A stretch of 5,475 nucleotides of DNA from Tissierellia bacterium (GTDB taxonomy: Bacteria; Bacillota; Clostridia; Tissierellales; Sedimentibacteraceae). Every line of letters begins with the position of its first letter. Positions within the stretch are counted from its first letter, which is position 1. The stretch lies in NCBI GenBank assembly GCA_028700795.1, contig JAQVRY010000029.1, positions 11,249 to 16,723 of the forward strand, given 5' to 3'. The notes under the pieces were generated by a model. It saw only the letters and a program-made list of their open reading frames with translations. It did not search any database and was not told where the DNA came from. The translations under genes were made by a program, and so were the position numbers. This document shows, one piece after another, positions 1-5,475 of the stretch.

Positions 1-1323
1 GTAAGGCTTATGTCAATCCATAAGTCCAAGGGGTTGGAGTTTCCCGTAGTTATTCTTTGCGGACTTAACAAACAGTTTAATTTACAGGATGCAAGAAATA
101 AAATATTGATGCATAAGGAGCACGGTATTGCTCCAAAGTTTGTAAATGTTAATGAAAGAACAGAAAAAGAGACACTGGCAAGAACTGCAATTAAACTGAA
201 GATAAAAAAAGAGAATATTTCAGAAGAAATGAGAGTTTTGTATGTAGCAATGACAAGAGCCATAGACAGGCTGATTGTGGCAGGAACAGTAAGTAATTTA
301 GAGCAAAAACAAAGAAATTGGAGAAGAGGGCATTCCAAGTATTCTGTATACAAAGGTCTATCTTATATGGATTGGATTTGCAGCTGTTTGTTTGAGAAAA
401 TAAACTATGAATATTTTAATGAAATAATTAAGAGCGGTCAGTGGAAGAATTGGAATTTGAAAATGATTACACGGTCTGAGCTAAGTTTAAATGCAAGTGA
501 TGACCTCAATTTAAAAGAAAGCAAAATTGCAGCTATGAATGATTTTAAATATCAGGAAAACAGCCCACGGTACGAAGAAATAGGCAGGAGGTTAAGCTTT
601 AAATATCCACATATGACTTCCGTAAATGTACCTGCAAAGCTATCTGTAACAGAGCTTAAGAACTTGGAAAATAAGGAATTTTCAAAACTAAGATATAGAA
701 TTCCAACCCTGATTGATATATTTAAATACAATGAAACAGACAATAAATTTATATTGGATAAGGAAATTACAGGTGCAGAAGTAGGAACGCTGCTTCACCT
801 TGTAATGGAGCACCTTGATTTGAAAGGTGATTTGAAAAAATCAGGCATAATTAACACAATAAAACAAATGGAAGACAAGAAACTTCTTACAGAAGCTGAA
901 GCAAAAATAGCTGTTAGCACATATGCAGAAAAAATCGAAGAATTTTTCCAAAGCAAGGTCGGCAAAAGGATTTTAAATTCTTCATCGGTTTACAGGGAAG
1001 CACCGTTTGTATTCAGAAAGAAAGCTATTGATGTATTAGAAAGCCTAAACGAAGAAGACTTAATTCTTGTGCAAGGTATAATTGATTGTTATTTCATAGA
1101 GGATGGAGAAGCAGTAATTGTTGACTATAAAACGGATAAAATTGACGAAACAAAAAATATTGCAGCTCAAATCAATAAACTGAAAGAAGAATACTATGAC
1201 CAAGTATCTTTATACAAGGAAGCAGTAGAAAAAATAACCGGTATAAATGTTAAGGAATGCTATTTATACTTGTTCTCAATGGGTAGAGAAGAAGTCATAA
1301 TTCTCTCATCACTAATTGACTGA
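1..1323 (+). CDS. addA: ATP-dependent helicase/nuclease subunit AddA, C-terminal part (5' end outside window)
   Basis: This is the C-terminal 440 residues of AddA. With AddB it forms the cytoplasmic helicase-nuclease that processes double-strand DNA breaks for RecA-mediated repair, the Firmicute counterpart of RecBCD. The frame is open from base 1 and the visible text begins inside helicase motif V (IHKSKGLEFP, bases 16-45), so the start lies upstream. Motif VI follows (EEMRVLYVAMTRA, about bases 223-261). After a linker of about 160 residues comes the RecB-type nuclease domain: the GTLLH histidine at 796-798, the GIID aspartate at 1084-1086, and DYKTD with Asp at 1123-1125 and Lys at 1129-1131, then a YYDQVSLY helix. 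All the usual catalytic residues are present, so the nuclease looks active. Family members are about 1,200 residues long, so roughly one third is seen. addB is expected upstream. The stop is TGA at 1321-1323, and no terminator hairpin was seen after it. Confidence 0.96.
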   Translation, partial: VRLMSIHKSKGLEFPVVILCGLNKQFNLQDARNKILMHKEHGIAPKFVNVNERTEKETLARTAIKLKIKKENISEEMRVLYVAMTRAIDRLIVAGTVSNLEQKQRNWRRGHSKYSVYKGLSYMDWICSCLFEKINYEYFNEIIKSGQWKNWNLKMITRSELSLNASDDLNLKESKIAAMNDFKYQENSPRYEEIGRRLSFKYPHMTSVNVPAKLSVTELKNLENKEFSKLRYRIPTLIDIFKYNETDNKFILDKEITGAEVGTLLHLVMEHLDLKGDLKKSGIINTIKQMEDKKLLTEAEAKIAVSTYAEKIEEFFQSKVGKRILNSSSVYREAPFVFRKKAIDVLESLNEEDLILVQGIIDCYFIEDGEAVIVDYKTDKIDETKNIAAQINKLKEEYYDQVSLYKEAVEKITGINVKECYLYLFSMGREEVIILSSLID

Positions 1324-1344
1324 TTACTCATTTTGTGCTAAACT
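1316..1344 (+). promoter_or_regulatory. Candidate sigma-A promoter for deoC and the transporter genes
   Basis: A -35-like TTGACT (1316-1321, five of six matches to TTGACA) is followed after exactly 17 bp by TAAACT (1339-1344, four of six matches to TATAAT). A TG dinucleotide stands one base before the -10 (TGC, 1336-1338), as in extended -10 promoters. Transcription would begin near 1351, about 23 nt before the deoC ATG, leaving room for the GGAGG at 1364-1368. The -35 overlaps the last codons and stop of addA. This is inferred from motif match only. A better-looking TATCAT at 1345-1350 lacks a properly spaced -35. Confidence 0.45.
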
Positions 1345-1373
1345 TATCATAAATAAAGGTAACGGAGGCAGCA

Positions 1374-2024
1374 ATGGAACATTTAGAAATTATGAAATAT
1401 GTTGACCATACTTTATTAAAAGCTTATGCAACCTGGGAAGAAATTCGTATTTTGGGTGAAGAAGCAATTAAGTACAATACCGCATCAGTATGTGTTCCAC
1501 CAAATTATGTAAAAAGACTCCATGATACTTATGGTGAAAAATTAAACATTTGCACAGTTGTAGGATTTCCTTTGGGATATTCAACTACCGAAGCAAAGAT
1601 TGAAGAATGTGTACAAGCTCTTAAAGATGGTGTTAATGAAATTGATATGGTAATAAACATATCTGATGTAAAAAACAAAGATTATAAGAGTGTAGAGGAT
1701 GAAATCCGTAAAATTAAAGAAATTGTAGGCGAACATATTTTAAAGGTAATAGTTGAAACATGTTATTTGACAGAAGTAGAAAAAATTGAAATGTGTCATG
1801 CAGTGACTAATGCCGGTGCTGATTATATCAAGACATCAACAGGCTTTGGTACAGGTGGTGCAACTTTAGAGGATGTACAACTATTCAAAAAATATATTGG
1901 AAATAATGTTAGAATTAAAGCTTCCGGGGGTATAAGAACTCTAAAGGATATGGAAGCTTTTATTGACGCAGGTTGTTCCAGATTAGGAACCAGTTCTGCC
2001 ATTAAATTGATAAATAACGCTTAG
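1374..2024 (+). CDS. deoC: Deoxyribose-phosphate aldolase (DERA)
   Basis: This is a class I aldolase that cleaves 2-deoxy-D-ribose 5-phosphate to acetaldehyde and glyceraldehyde 3-phosphate, the final cytoplasmic step of deoxynucleoside catabolism. The 216 residues match the short Gram-positive form of this TIM-barrel enzyme. Motifs in order: DHTLLK (11-16), VCVPPNYV (39-46), VVGFPLG (62-68), NEIDMVIN with catalytic Asp91 (88-95), VIVETC (125-130), the Schiff-base lysine Lys153 in YIKTSTGFG (151-159), the second active-site lysine Lys182 in IKASGGIRT (181-189), and the phosphate-loop RLGTSSA (203-209). By family alignment Asp91, Lys153 and Lys182 correspond to E. coli Asp102, Lys167 and Lys201. 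The ATG start has GGAGG at 1364-1368, five bases upstream. The gene lies 50 bp after addA and 44 bp before the nucleoside-type binding protein, which supports a shared salvage operon. It is complete, with no anomalies. Confidence 0.97.
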   Translation: MEHLEIMKYVDHTLLKAYATWEEIRILGEEAIKYNTASVCVPPNYVKRLHDTYGEKLNICTVVGFPLGYSTTEAKIEECVQALKDGVNEIDMVINISDVKNKDYKSVEDEIRKIKEIVGEHILKVIVETCYLTEVEKIEMCHAVTNAGADYIKTSTGFGTGGATLEDVQLFKKYIGNNVRIKASGGIRTLKDMEAFIDAGCSRLGTSSAIKLINNA

Positions 2025-2051
2025 CGTTTATTTATAAAATTAATAAATAAA
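2010..2051. repeat. Two overlapping inverted repeats at the deoC stop codon
   Basis: AACGC (2016-2020) and GCGTT (2024-2028) flank a 3-nt loop containing part of the TAG stop. The outer arms ATAAAT (2010-2015) and ATTTAT (2030-2035) extend this to an 11-bp stem with one bulged T at 2029. The downstream arm also contains TTTATTTAT (2027-2035), which can pair perfectly with ATAAATAAA (2043-2051) across a 7-nt loop. The two foldings exclude each other. No T-run follows, so this is not a normal intrinsic terminator. The second stem is pure A-T and could be chance. Possible roles are mRNA processing or stability at the deoC/lipoprotein junction, or an operator, since AACGCTTAGCGTT is a 13-bp palindrome. 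Confidence 0.4.
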
Positions 2052-2068
2052 ATGGAGGAATTAATATC

Positions 2069-3253
2069 ATGAAATTATGGAGAAAGTTGGTCATTGTTGC
2101 ACTTGTGTTCATTATGATTTTTGCTTTTTCAGCATGTGCTAACAATCAACCGGAAACTCCGGAAGAACCGGAAGCTCCGGAAGCACCAGAAACACCAGAA
2201 ACACCGGAAGAACCTGAAAAGCCGGAAGATAATGTTTTTGAATTAGCGTTAATCACTGACGTTGGAACAATTGACGACAAATCATTCAACCAAGGTGCTT
2301 GGGAAGGCGTAGAAGCTTACGCTAAAGAAAATAATATTACATATAAATATTATCAACCATCTGAGCAATCAGACACTGCTTATATTGACTCAATAGCTTT
2401 AGCAGTTAAAGCAGGAGCTAAGGTTATAGTATGCCCCGGATTCTTGTTTGAAGTTCCAATTCATACAGTTCAAACTGAGTATCCTGATGTAAAATTTGTA
2501 ATACTTGACGGAGCACCTCATGCAGGTGACTATAACATTGAAATAGCAGATAATACATACTCTATATTCTATGCTGAAGAAGAAGCAGGTTTCTTAGCAG
2601 GATACAGTATAGTAAAAGAAGGCTATACTAAGTTAGGATTTATGGGTGGAATGGCAGTTCCTGCCGTTGTTCGTTTCGGTTATGGATATGTTCAAGGCGC
2701 TGAATATGCAGCACATGAAATGGGCTTAACAGATCCTGTTCAAATTAAATACACATATGTTGGAAACTTTAATGCTTCTCCTGAAAACCAAGCAAAAGCT
2801 TCTTCATGGTACAATGAAGGAACTGAAGTTATATTTGCTTGTGGTGGAGCTGTAGGTAACTCAGTTATGAAAGCAGCAGAAGCAGCTGATACAAAAGTAA
2901 TCGGTGTTGACGTTGACCAATCAGCAGAATCTGAAACTGTTATAACTTCATCAATGAAGAACCTTTCAAAATCAGTATATGATGCTTTAGGAGCATACTA
3001 CGCAGGAAGCTTCCCTGGAGGAACTTCAGTTTCTTTGGATGCAACTGTTGAAGGCGTACAATTGCCAATGGAAAACTCAAGATTTGAAACTTTCGCACAG
3101 GCTGATTATGATGCTATCTATGAAAAAATAGTTGCTAAACAAATAGAAATTATGAATGATGCAGCAGTTGTTGAAGATGCAGGAAAACCTGCCGAAGAAG
3201 TAACAGCAGCAGATATTCCTGTAAGCAAAGTTCAAGTAGAAGTAATTAAATAG
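2069..3253 (+). CDS. BMP-family ABC transporter substrate-binding lipoprotein, probably nucleoside-binding
   Basis: This is the extracellular, membrane-tethered substrate receptor of an ABC importer in the BMP (basic membrane protein)/PnrA family, whose studied members bind purine or other nucleosides. The 394 residues begin with a lipoprotein signal: Lys/Arg-containing n-region (1-6), hydrophobic core (about 8-20) and lipobox FSAC with lipidated Cys23. Phe at -3 is less usual than Leu. A Pro-Glu-rich linker (28-54) follows. The two-lobed sugar-binding-like fold starts with LALITDVGTIDDKSFNQGAW (59-78), the clearest family signature. Further marks are the GFLAGY segment (174-179), GFMGGM (190-195), FACGG (256-260), VIGVDVDQ (277-284) and TSSMKNL with Lys297 (293-299). 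By analogy with PnrA these last two probably contribute ligand contacts, but that assignment is inferred. GGAGG at 2054-2058 lies 10 bases before the ATG. The ATPase and permease downstream complete the importer. The ligand cannot be fixed from sequence, but the deoC neighbour favours (deoxy)nucleosides. Confidence 0.93.
   Translation: MKLWRKLVIVALVFIMIFAFSACANNQPETPEEPEAPEAPETPETPEEPEKPEDNVFELALITDVGTIDDKSFNQGAWEGVEAYAKENNITYKYYQPSEQSDTAYIDSIALAVKAGAKVIVCPGFLFEVPIHTVQTEYPDVKFVILDGAPHAGDYNIEIADNTYSIFYAEEEAGFLAGYSIVKEGYTKLGFMGGMAVPAVVRFGYGYVQGAEYAAHEMGLTDPVQIKYTYVGNFNASPENQAKASSWYNEGTEVIFACGGAVGNSVMKAAEAADTKVIGVDVDQSAESETVITSSMKNLSKSVYDALGAYYAGSFPGGTSVSLDATVEGVQLPMENSRFETFAQADYDAIYEKIVAKQIEIMNDAAVVEDAGKPAEEVTAADIPVSKVQVEVIK
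2150..2230 (+). repeat. Nine-copy 9-bp in-frame tandem repeat encoding a Pro-Glu-x linker
   Basis: Nine consecutive 9-bp units of the form CC(G/A/T)GAAnnn encode Pro-Glu-x nine times, with x being Thr, Glu, Ala, Ala, Thr, Thr, Glu, Lys and Asp (residues 28-54 of the lipoprotein). The third codon varies and two identical CCAGAAACA units are adjacent, suggesting partial duplication. The encoded segment is acidic and proline-rich, so it should be an extended spacer lifting the ligand-binding domain off the lipid anchor. Every unit keeps frame, so gain or loss of copies would change linker length without inactivating the protein. Confidence 0.9.
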
Positions 3254-3265
3254 TATATTGTTATA

Positions 3266-3299
3266 AGGTTGCTTTCAGGCGTTTGTCTTTAAGCAACCT
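3266..3299 (+). other. Stem-loop after the binding-protein gene
   Basis: A perfect 9-bp inverted repeat, AGGTTGCTT (3266-3274) and AAGCAACCT (3291-3299), encloses a 16-nt loop and begins 13 bases after the lipoprotein stop. The RNA would form a stable hairpin. The bases after it (aatatttgtgg) contain no T-run, so full intrinsic termination is unlikely. Hairpins between a binding-protein gene and the membrane-component genes are a known arrangement that protects the upstream mRNA from 3' decay and gives excess binding protein. That role is inferred here. Confidence 0.6.
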
Positions 3300-3308
3300 A
3301 ATATTTGT

Positions 3309-3357
3309 GGACACCCCTCTTACCCTCATAGGTAATCCCTATCGCGGAGGTGTGTCC
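3309..3357 (+). other. GC-rich imperfect palindrome / structured RNA element before the ATPase gene
   Basis: GGACACCCCTC (3309-3319) pairs with GAGGTGTGTCC (3347-3357) in 10 of 11 positions, with a single C-T mismatch at 3315/3351. Inside the 27-nt loop two smaller stems compete for the same GG: TTACC/GGTAA (3320-3324 with 3331-3335) and ATAGG/CCTAT (3328-3332 with 3338-3342). The segment 3309-3359 is about 59% G+C (30 of 51) in a region near one third. It is followed by a pyrimidine-rich stretch (ccccttttcctt-like, 3356-3366) rather than a true U-run. It could be a leaky terminator, an mRNA stability or processing element, or a dispersed palindromic repeat. I recognise no riboswitch class in it. 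Confidence 0.55.
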
Positions 3358-3380
3358 CCTTTCCTTATAATTATATGTTT

Positions 3381-3393
3381 GGGCGGTGGTTAG
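3381..3393 (+). promoter_or_regulatory. Weak ribosome binding site of the ATPase gene
   Basis: The bases before the ATPase ATG read GGGCGGTGGTTAG. The only anti-Shine-Dalgarno match is GGTG at 3385-3388, five bases from the start, in contrast to GGAGG or AAAGGAG before the other genes here. An in-frame TAG (3391-3393) directly precedes the ATG, so the start cannot lie further upstream. A perfect GGAGGTG exists at 3346-3352, but it is 41 bases away and buried in the 3' arm of the GC-rich stem. Translation of the ATPase is therefore probably weaker than that of the binding protein. Confidence 0.5.
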
Positions 3394-4929
3394 ATGGAGT
3401 ACGTTATTGAAATGAACAATATTACCAAAGTATTTGGTAACTTTAAAGCTCTTGATGATGTAACCTTTAAAGTAAAAAAGGGTGAAGTTCATGCGCTTTT
3501 GGGAGAAAACGGTGCCGGCAAATCTACTTTGATGAGTGTTTTATTTGGTTTATATCAAGCAGAAAAAGGCAGTATAAAAATCAACGAAAAGTCTGTTAAA
3601 ATTAATAACCCTAATGATGCAAGCAGTTTAAAAATAGGTATGGTTCACCAGCATTTTAAATTAGTTCATAATTTTACAGTGCTTGAAAGTATTATTTTAG
3701 GCAGAGAAACCGTAAATATGGGCATTTTAAAGAAAGATGATGCAAGAAAAAAGGTAATAGACCTTAGTAAACGTTATAAATTAAGAATCGACCCGGATGC
3801 ATATATTTCGGATATAACAGTTGGAATGCAGCAAAGAGTTGAAATACTTAAAATGCTGTATTCAGACAGTGAGATATTAATTTTTGATGAGCCTACGGCT
3901 GTTTTGACTCCACAGGAAATTGAAGAATTAATGAAAATAATGAAGGAATTAGTAAACGAAGGAAAATCAATTGTTTTCATCTCCCATAAATTAAATGAAA
4001 TAAAAGAAGCAGCTGATCGATGCACAGTATTACGAAAAGGAAAGTATATAGGAACTGTAGATGTTGCAACAACAACCAAGGAACAAATGTCAGAAATGAT
4101 GGTGGGACGCAAAATAAATTTTAACATAGATAAAAATGATATTGAAACAGGTGAAGCGATTCTTGAAGTTAAGAATTTGACTGTCATAGCAAAGAATTCA
4201 AAGAAAAATTTGGTTAATAATGTTTCTTTTGAAGTAAAAGCGGGCGAAATTCTTTGTATAGCAGGTATTGACGGCAACGGACAGTCCGAGCTGGTATATG
4301 GAATAACAGGACTCATACCAATTAATGAAGGACAAGTATTGCTTAAGGGCAAAGATATTACTAAAGAATCAGTCAGAAAAAAAAGTTTAGACGGAATGTC
4401 GCATATACCTGAAGACAGGCATAAGCACGGGGTAATTTTGGATTTTGACCTTAAACAAAATGCTGTTTTGCAGACTTACTTTGAACCGAGATTTCAAAAA
4501 AATGGATTTATAAAATTCAATGCAGTAAAAGAATACGCTAAAAAATTAATAAAGCAATATGATATAAGAAGTCCAAGAGATGAAGATTCAACAGTTAGAA
4601 ATATGTCAGGCGGAAATCAGCAAAAACTTATAGTTGCAAGAGAGATTGATAAAGATCCTAATATTGTAATAGCTGTTCAACCTACAAGAGGACTTGATAT
4701 CGGAGCTACCGAATACATTCATAAGCAGTTAATAGCTCAAAGAGACCAAGGAAAGGCAGTACTTTTAGTATCCTTGGAGCTTGATGAGGTAATGGATGTA
4801 AGCGATAGAATCTTGGTAATATATGAGGGAGAAATTGTAGGTGATTTAGCTCCTAAAGAAATTACTGTTGAAGAATTAGGTCTATATATGGCTGGATCAA
4901 AAAGGAGTGATAAATATGAGAAGAATTAA
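3394..4929 (+). CDS. BMP-family nucleoside ABC transporter, double ATP-binding subunit
   Basis: This 511-residue protein carries two fused ATP-binding domains, the usual length and layout for the ATPase of BMP-type nucleoside importers (B. subtilis NupO class) and sugar importers (RbsA/MglA class). It works on the inner membrane face and powers uptake by two permeases. NBD1 (about 1-240) is canonical: Walker A GENGAGKST (37-45), Q-loop Gln86, signature ITVGMQQ (141-147), Walker B LIFDEP with Asp165 and Glu166, and H-loop His198. NBD2 (about 255-500) has the family's degenerate Walker A GIDGNGQSE (291-299) with no lysine, an intact signature MSGGNQQK (404-411), QPTRGLD (429-435) in place of the Walker B Asp-Glu pair, and SLELDE (460-465) with no H-loop histidine. 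It therefore probably hydrolyses ATP mainly at one site. The MEYVIEM start fits relatives and is forced by an upstream in-frame TAG. The last 14 bases overlap the permease gene, suggesting translational coupling. Confidence 0.95.
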   Translation: MEYVIEMNNITKVFGNFKALDDVTFKVKKGEVHALLGENGAGKSTLMSVLFGLYQAEKGSIKINEKSVKINNPNDASSLKIGMVHQHFKLVHNFTVLESIILGRETVNMGILKKDDARKKVIDLSKRYKLRIDPDAYISDITVGMQQRVEILKMLYSDSEILIFDEPTAVLTPQEIEELMKIMKELVNEGKSIVFISHKLNEIKEAADRCTVLRKGKYIGTVDVATTTKEQMSEMMVGRKINFNIDKNDIETGEAILEVKNLTVIAKNSKKNLVNNVSFEVKAGEILCIAGIDGNGQSELVYGITGLIPINEGQVLLKGKDITKESVRKKSLDGMSHIPEDRHKHGVILDFDLKQNAVLQTYFEPRFQKNGFIKFNAVKEYAKKLIKQYDIRSPRDEDSTVRNMSGGNQQKLIVAREIDKDPNIVIAVQPTRGLDIGATEYIHKQLIAQRDQGKAVLLVSLELDEVMDVSDRILVIYEGEIVGDLAPKEITVEELGLYMAGSKRSDKYEKN

Positions 4930-5475
4930 ACTGTTGCAGTATGAAGGGTTTACCAGTTTTTTATCTTCATTGATGGCTATTGTTGCAGGGCTCCTTGTTG
5001 GTCTGATAATATTATTAATAAGTAATGCAGAGGATGCTTTTCCTGCTTTTATTACAATTTTAAAAGGAGGTTTTTTAGACGGCACAAGAGGCATGGCTCA
5101 AGTAATTTATTTTGCCATACCCATTATTATGACCGGCTTATCTGTAGGCTTTGCTTTTAAAACTGGTTTGTTCAACATAGGAGCTTCAGGACAATTTACG
5201 TTAGGTGCCTTTGTTGCAATTTATATAGGAATTAAATGGAGCTTTGTTCCTGAACAAATACATTGGCTTGTTGCATTGTTGGGAGCAATGGCTGCAGGAG
5301 CTGTATGGGGCTCCGGTCCCGGTATCCTTAAAGCATTTTTCAATGTTAATGAAGTTATAACATCCATAATGATGAATTATATAGGCATGTACTTAGTTAA
5401 TATGTCAATAGTAAAAACAGTGTACGATTCATTAAAAAATCAAACAAAACCTGTTTTAAAGAGTGCCATTTTGCC
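4916..5475 (+). CDS. BMP-family nucleoside ABC transporter, permease subunit (3' end outside window)
   Basis: This is the first 186 codons of an inner-membrane permease of the BPD_transp_2 type (B. subtilis NupP class), which forms half of the nucleoside channel. Starting at ATG 4916 it reads MRRIKLLQYEGF, with a basic cytoplasmic N-terminus. Hydrophobic segments lie at about residues 14-36, 62-82, 88-107, 116-137 and 147-165. Family marks are GFAFKTGLFNIGASGQFTLG (78-97) and the cytoplasmic-loop segment GILKAFFNVNEVITSIMMNY (136-155). Relatives have about 350 residues, so roughly half is visible. It is too long for the ATPase frame's shadow and its start overlaps the ATPase end by 14 bp. AAAGGAG at 4901-4907 sits eight bases before the ATG, inside the ATPase coding sequence. 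The frame stays open to the window edge. A second permease gene is expected next. Confidence 0.94.
   Translation, partial: MRRIKLLQYEGFTSFLSSLMAIVAGLLVGLIILLISNAEDAFPAFITILKGGFLDGTRGMAQVIYFAIPIIMTGLSVGFAFKTGLFNIGASGQFTLGAFVAIYIGIKWSFVPEQIHWLVALLGAMAAGAVWGSGPGILKAFFNVNEVITSIMMNYIGMYLVNMSIVKTVYDSLKNQTKPVLKSAIL

Noticed and set aside
552..743. Minus-strand open frame of 63 codons inside addA
   Set aside because: It lies wholly opposite well-supported addA coding sequence, has no family motif, and is explained as a shadow of the AT-rich gene.
3366..3371. Perfect TATAAT hexamer before the ATPase gene, a possible internal promoter
   Set aside because: No -35-like sequence lies 16-18 bp upstream (that stretch is the GC-rich stem) and there is no TG extension. 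A single hexamer in AT-rich DNA is weak evidence.
3254..3393. Purine, preQ1, guanidine or cyclic-di-GMP riboswitch in the spacer
   Set aside because: I looked for the conserved core sequences of these classes and found none. The purine-class three-way-junction consensus is absent, so no riboswitch class is assigned.
3375..3410. Eleven-codon upstream ORF (ATG at 3375, TGA at 3408-3410) overlapping the ATPase start
   Set aside because: It has no ribosome site at a usable distance; the nearest strong one ends 22 bases upstream inside a stem. It is short enough to be chance.
3298..3492. Minus-strand open frame of 64 codons across the structured spacer
   Set aside because: It overlaps the inverted repeat and the conserved ATPase N-terminus and shows no recognisable protein motif. 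The structured RNA and ATPase explain the sequence better.
3774..4352. Minus-strand open frame of 192 codons inside the ATPase gene
   Set aside because: The + strand here encodes the conserved ATPase region including Walker B and the second Walker A. The opposite frame has Ser/Ile/Phe-rich antisense composition with no domain.
4264..4707. Loss-of-function of the second ATP-binding domain (missing Walker A lysine, Walker B Asp-Glu and H-loop His)
   Set aside because: These substitutions are the normal state of the second domain in this transporter class, so they are not damage.
4897..5094. Minus-strand open frame of 65 codons over the permease start
   Set aside because: It is antisense to the conserved permease N-terminus and has no motif of its own.

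Overview
The window is AT-rich, roughly one third G+C, with strong GGAGG-type ribosome binding sites, genes packed on one strand and AddA-type recombination machinery. Together these point to a low-GC Firmicute, most likely a member of the Clostridia or Tissierellia. I cannot name the genus from sequence alone.

Layout: every supported gene is on the + strand. Bases 1-1323 hold the last third of addA, the helicase-nuclease subunit of the AddAB double-strand-break repair enzyme. After a 50-bp gap comes deoC (1374-2024), deoxyribose-phosphate aldolase. Next, 44 bp downstream, is a BMP-family substrate-binding lipoprotein (2069-3253). A 140-bp structured spacer (3254-3393) contains two strong inverted repeats, one of them unusually GC-rich. 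It is followed by the double-NBD ATPase of the same ABC transporter (3394-4929). The first transporter permease overlaps the ATPase stop by 14 bp (4916 onward) and runs off the window at 5475. A second permease is expected just beyond the edge.

How the genes fit together: the lipoprotein, ATPase and permease have the architecture of the BMP/PnrA/NupNOPQ class of nucleoside importers. deoC, the last step of deoxynucleoside degradation (deoxyribose-5-phosphate to acetaldehyde plus glyceraldehyde-3-phosphate), sits directly upstream. The simplest reading is a nucleoside uptake and salvage operon that begins with deoC, probably from a promoter lying across the end of addA. addA looks like an unrelated neighbour. 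No terminator was seen after it, so some readthrough is possible.

I see no mobile element, CRISPR array, tRNA, rRNA or recognisable riboswitch, and no evidence of a wholly new system. The parts most worth a second look are the structured spacer between the binding-protein and ATPase genes, the overlapping inverted repeats at the deoC stop, and the nine-copy 9-bp repeat encoding a Pro-Glu linker in the lipoprotein.
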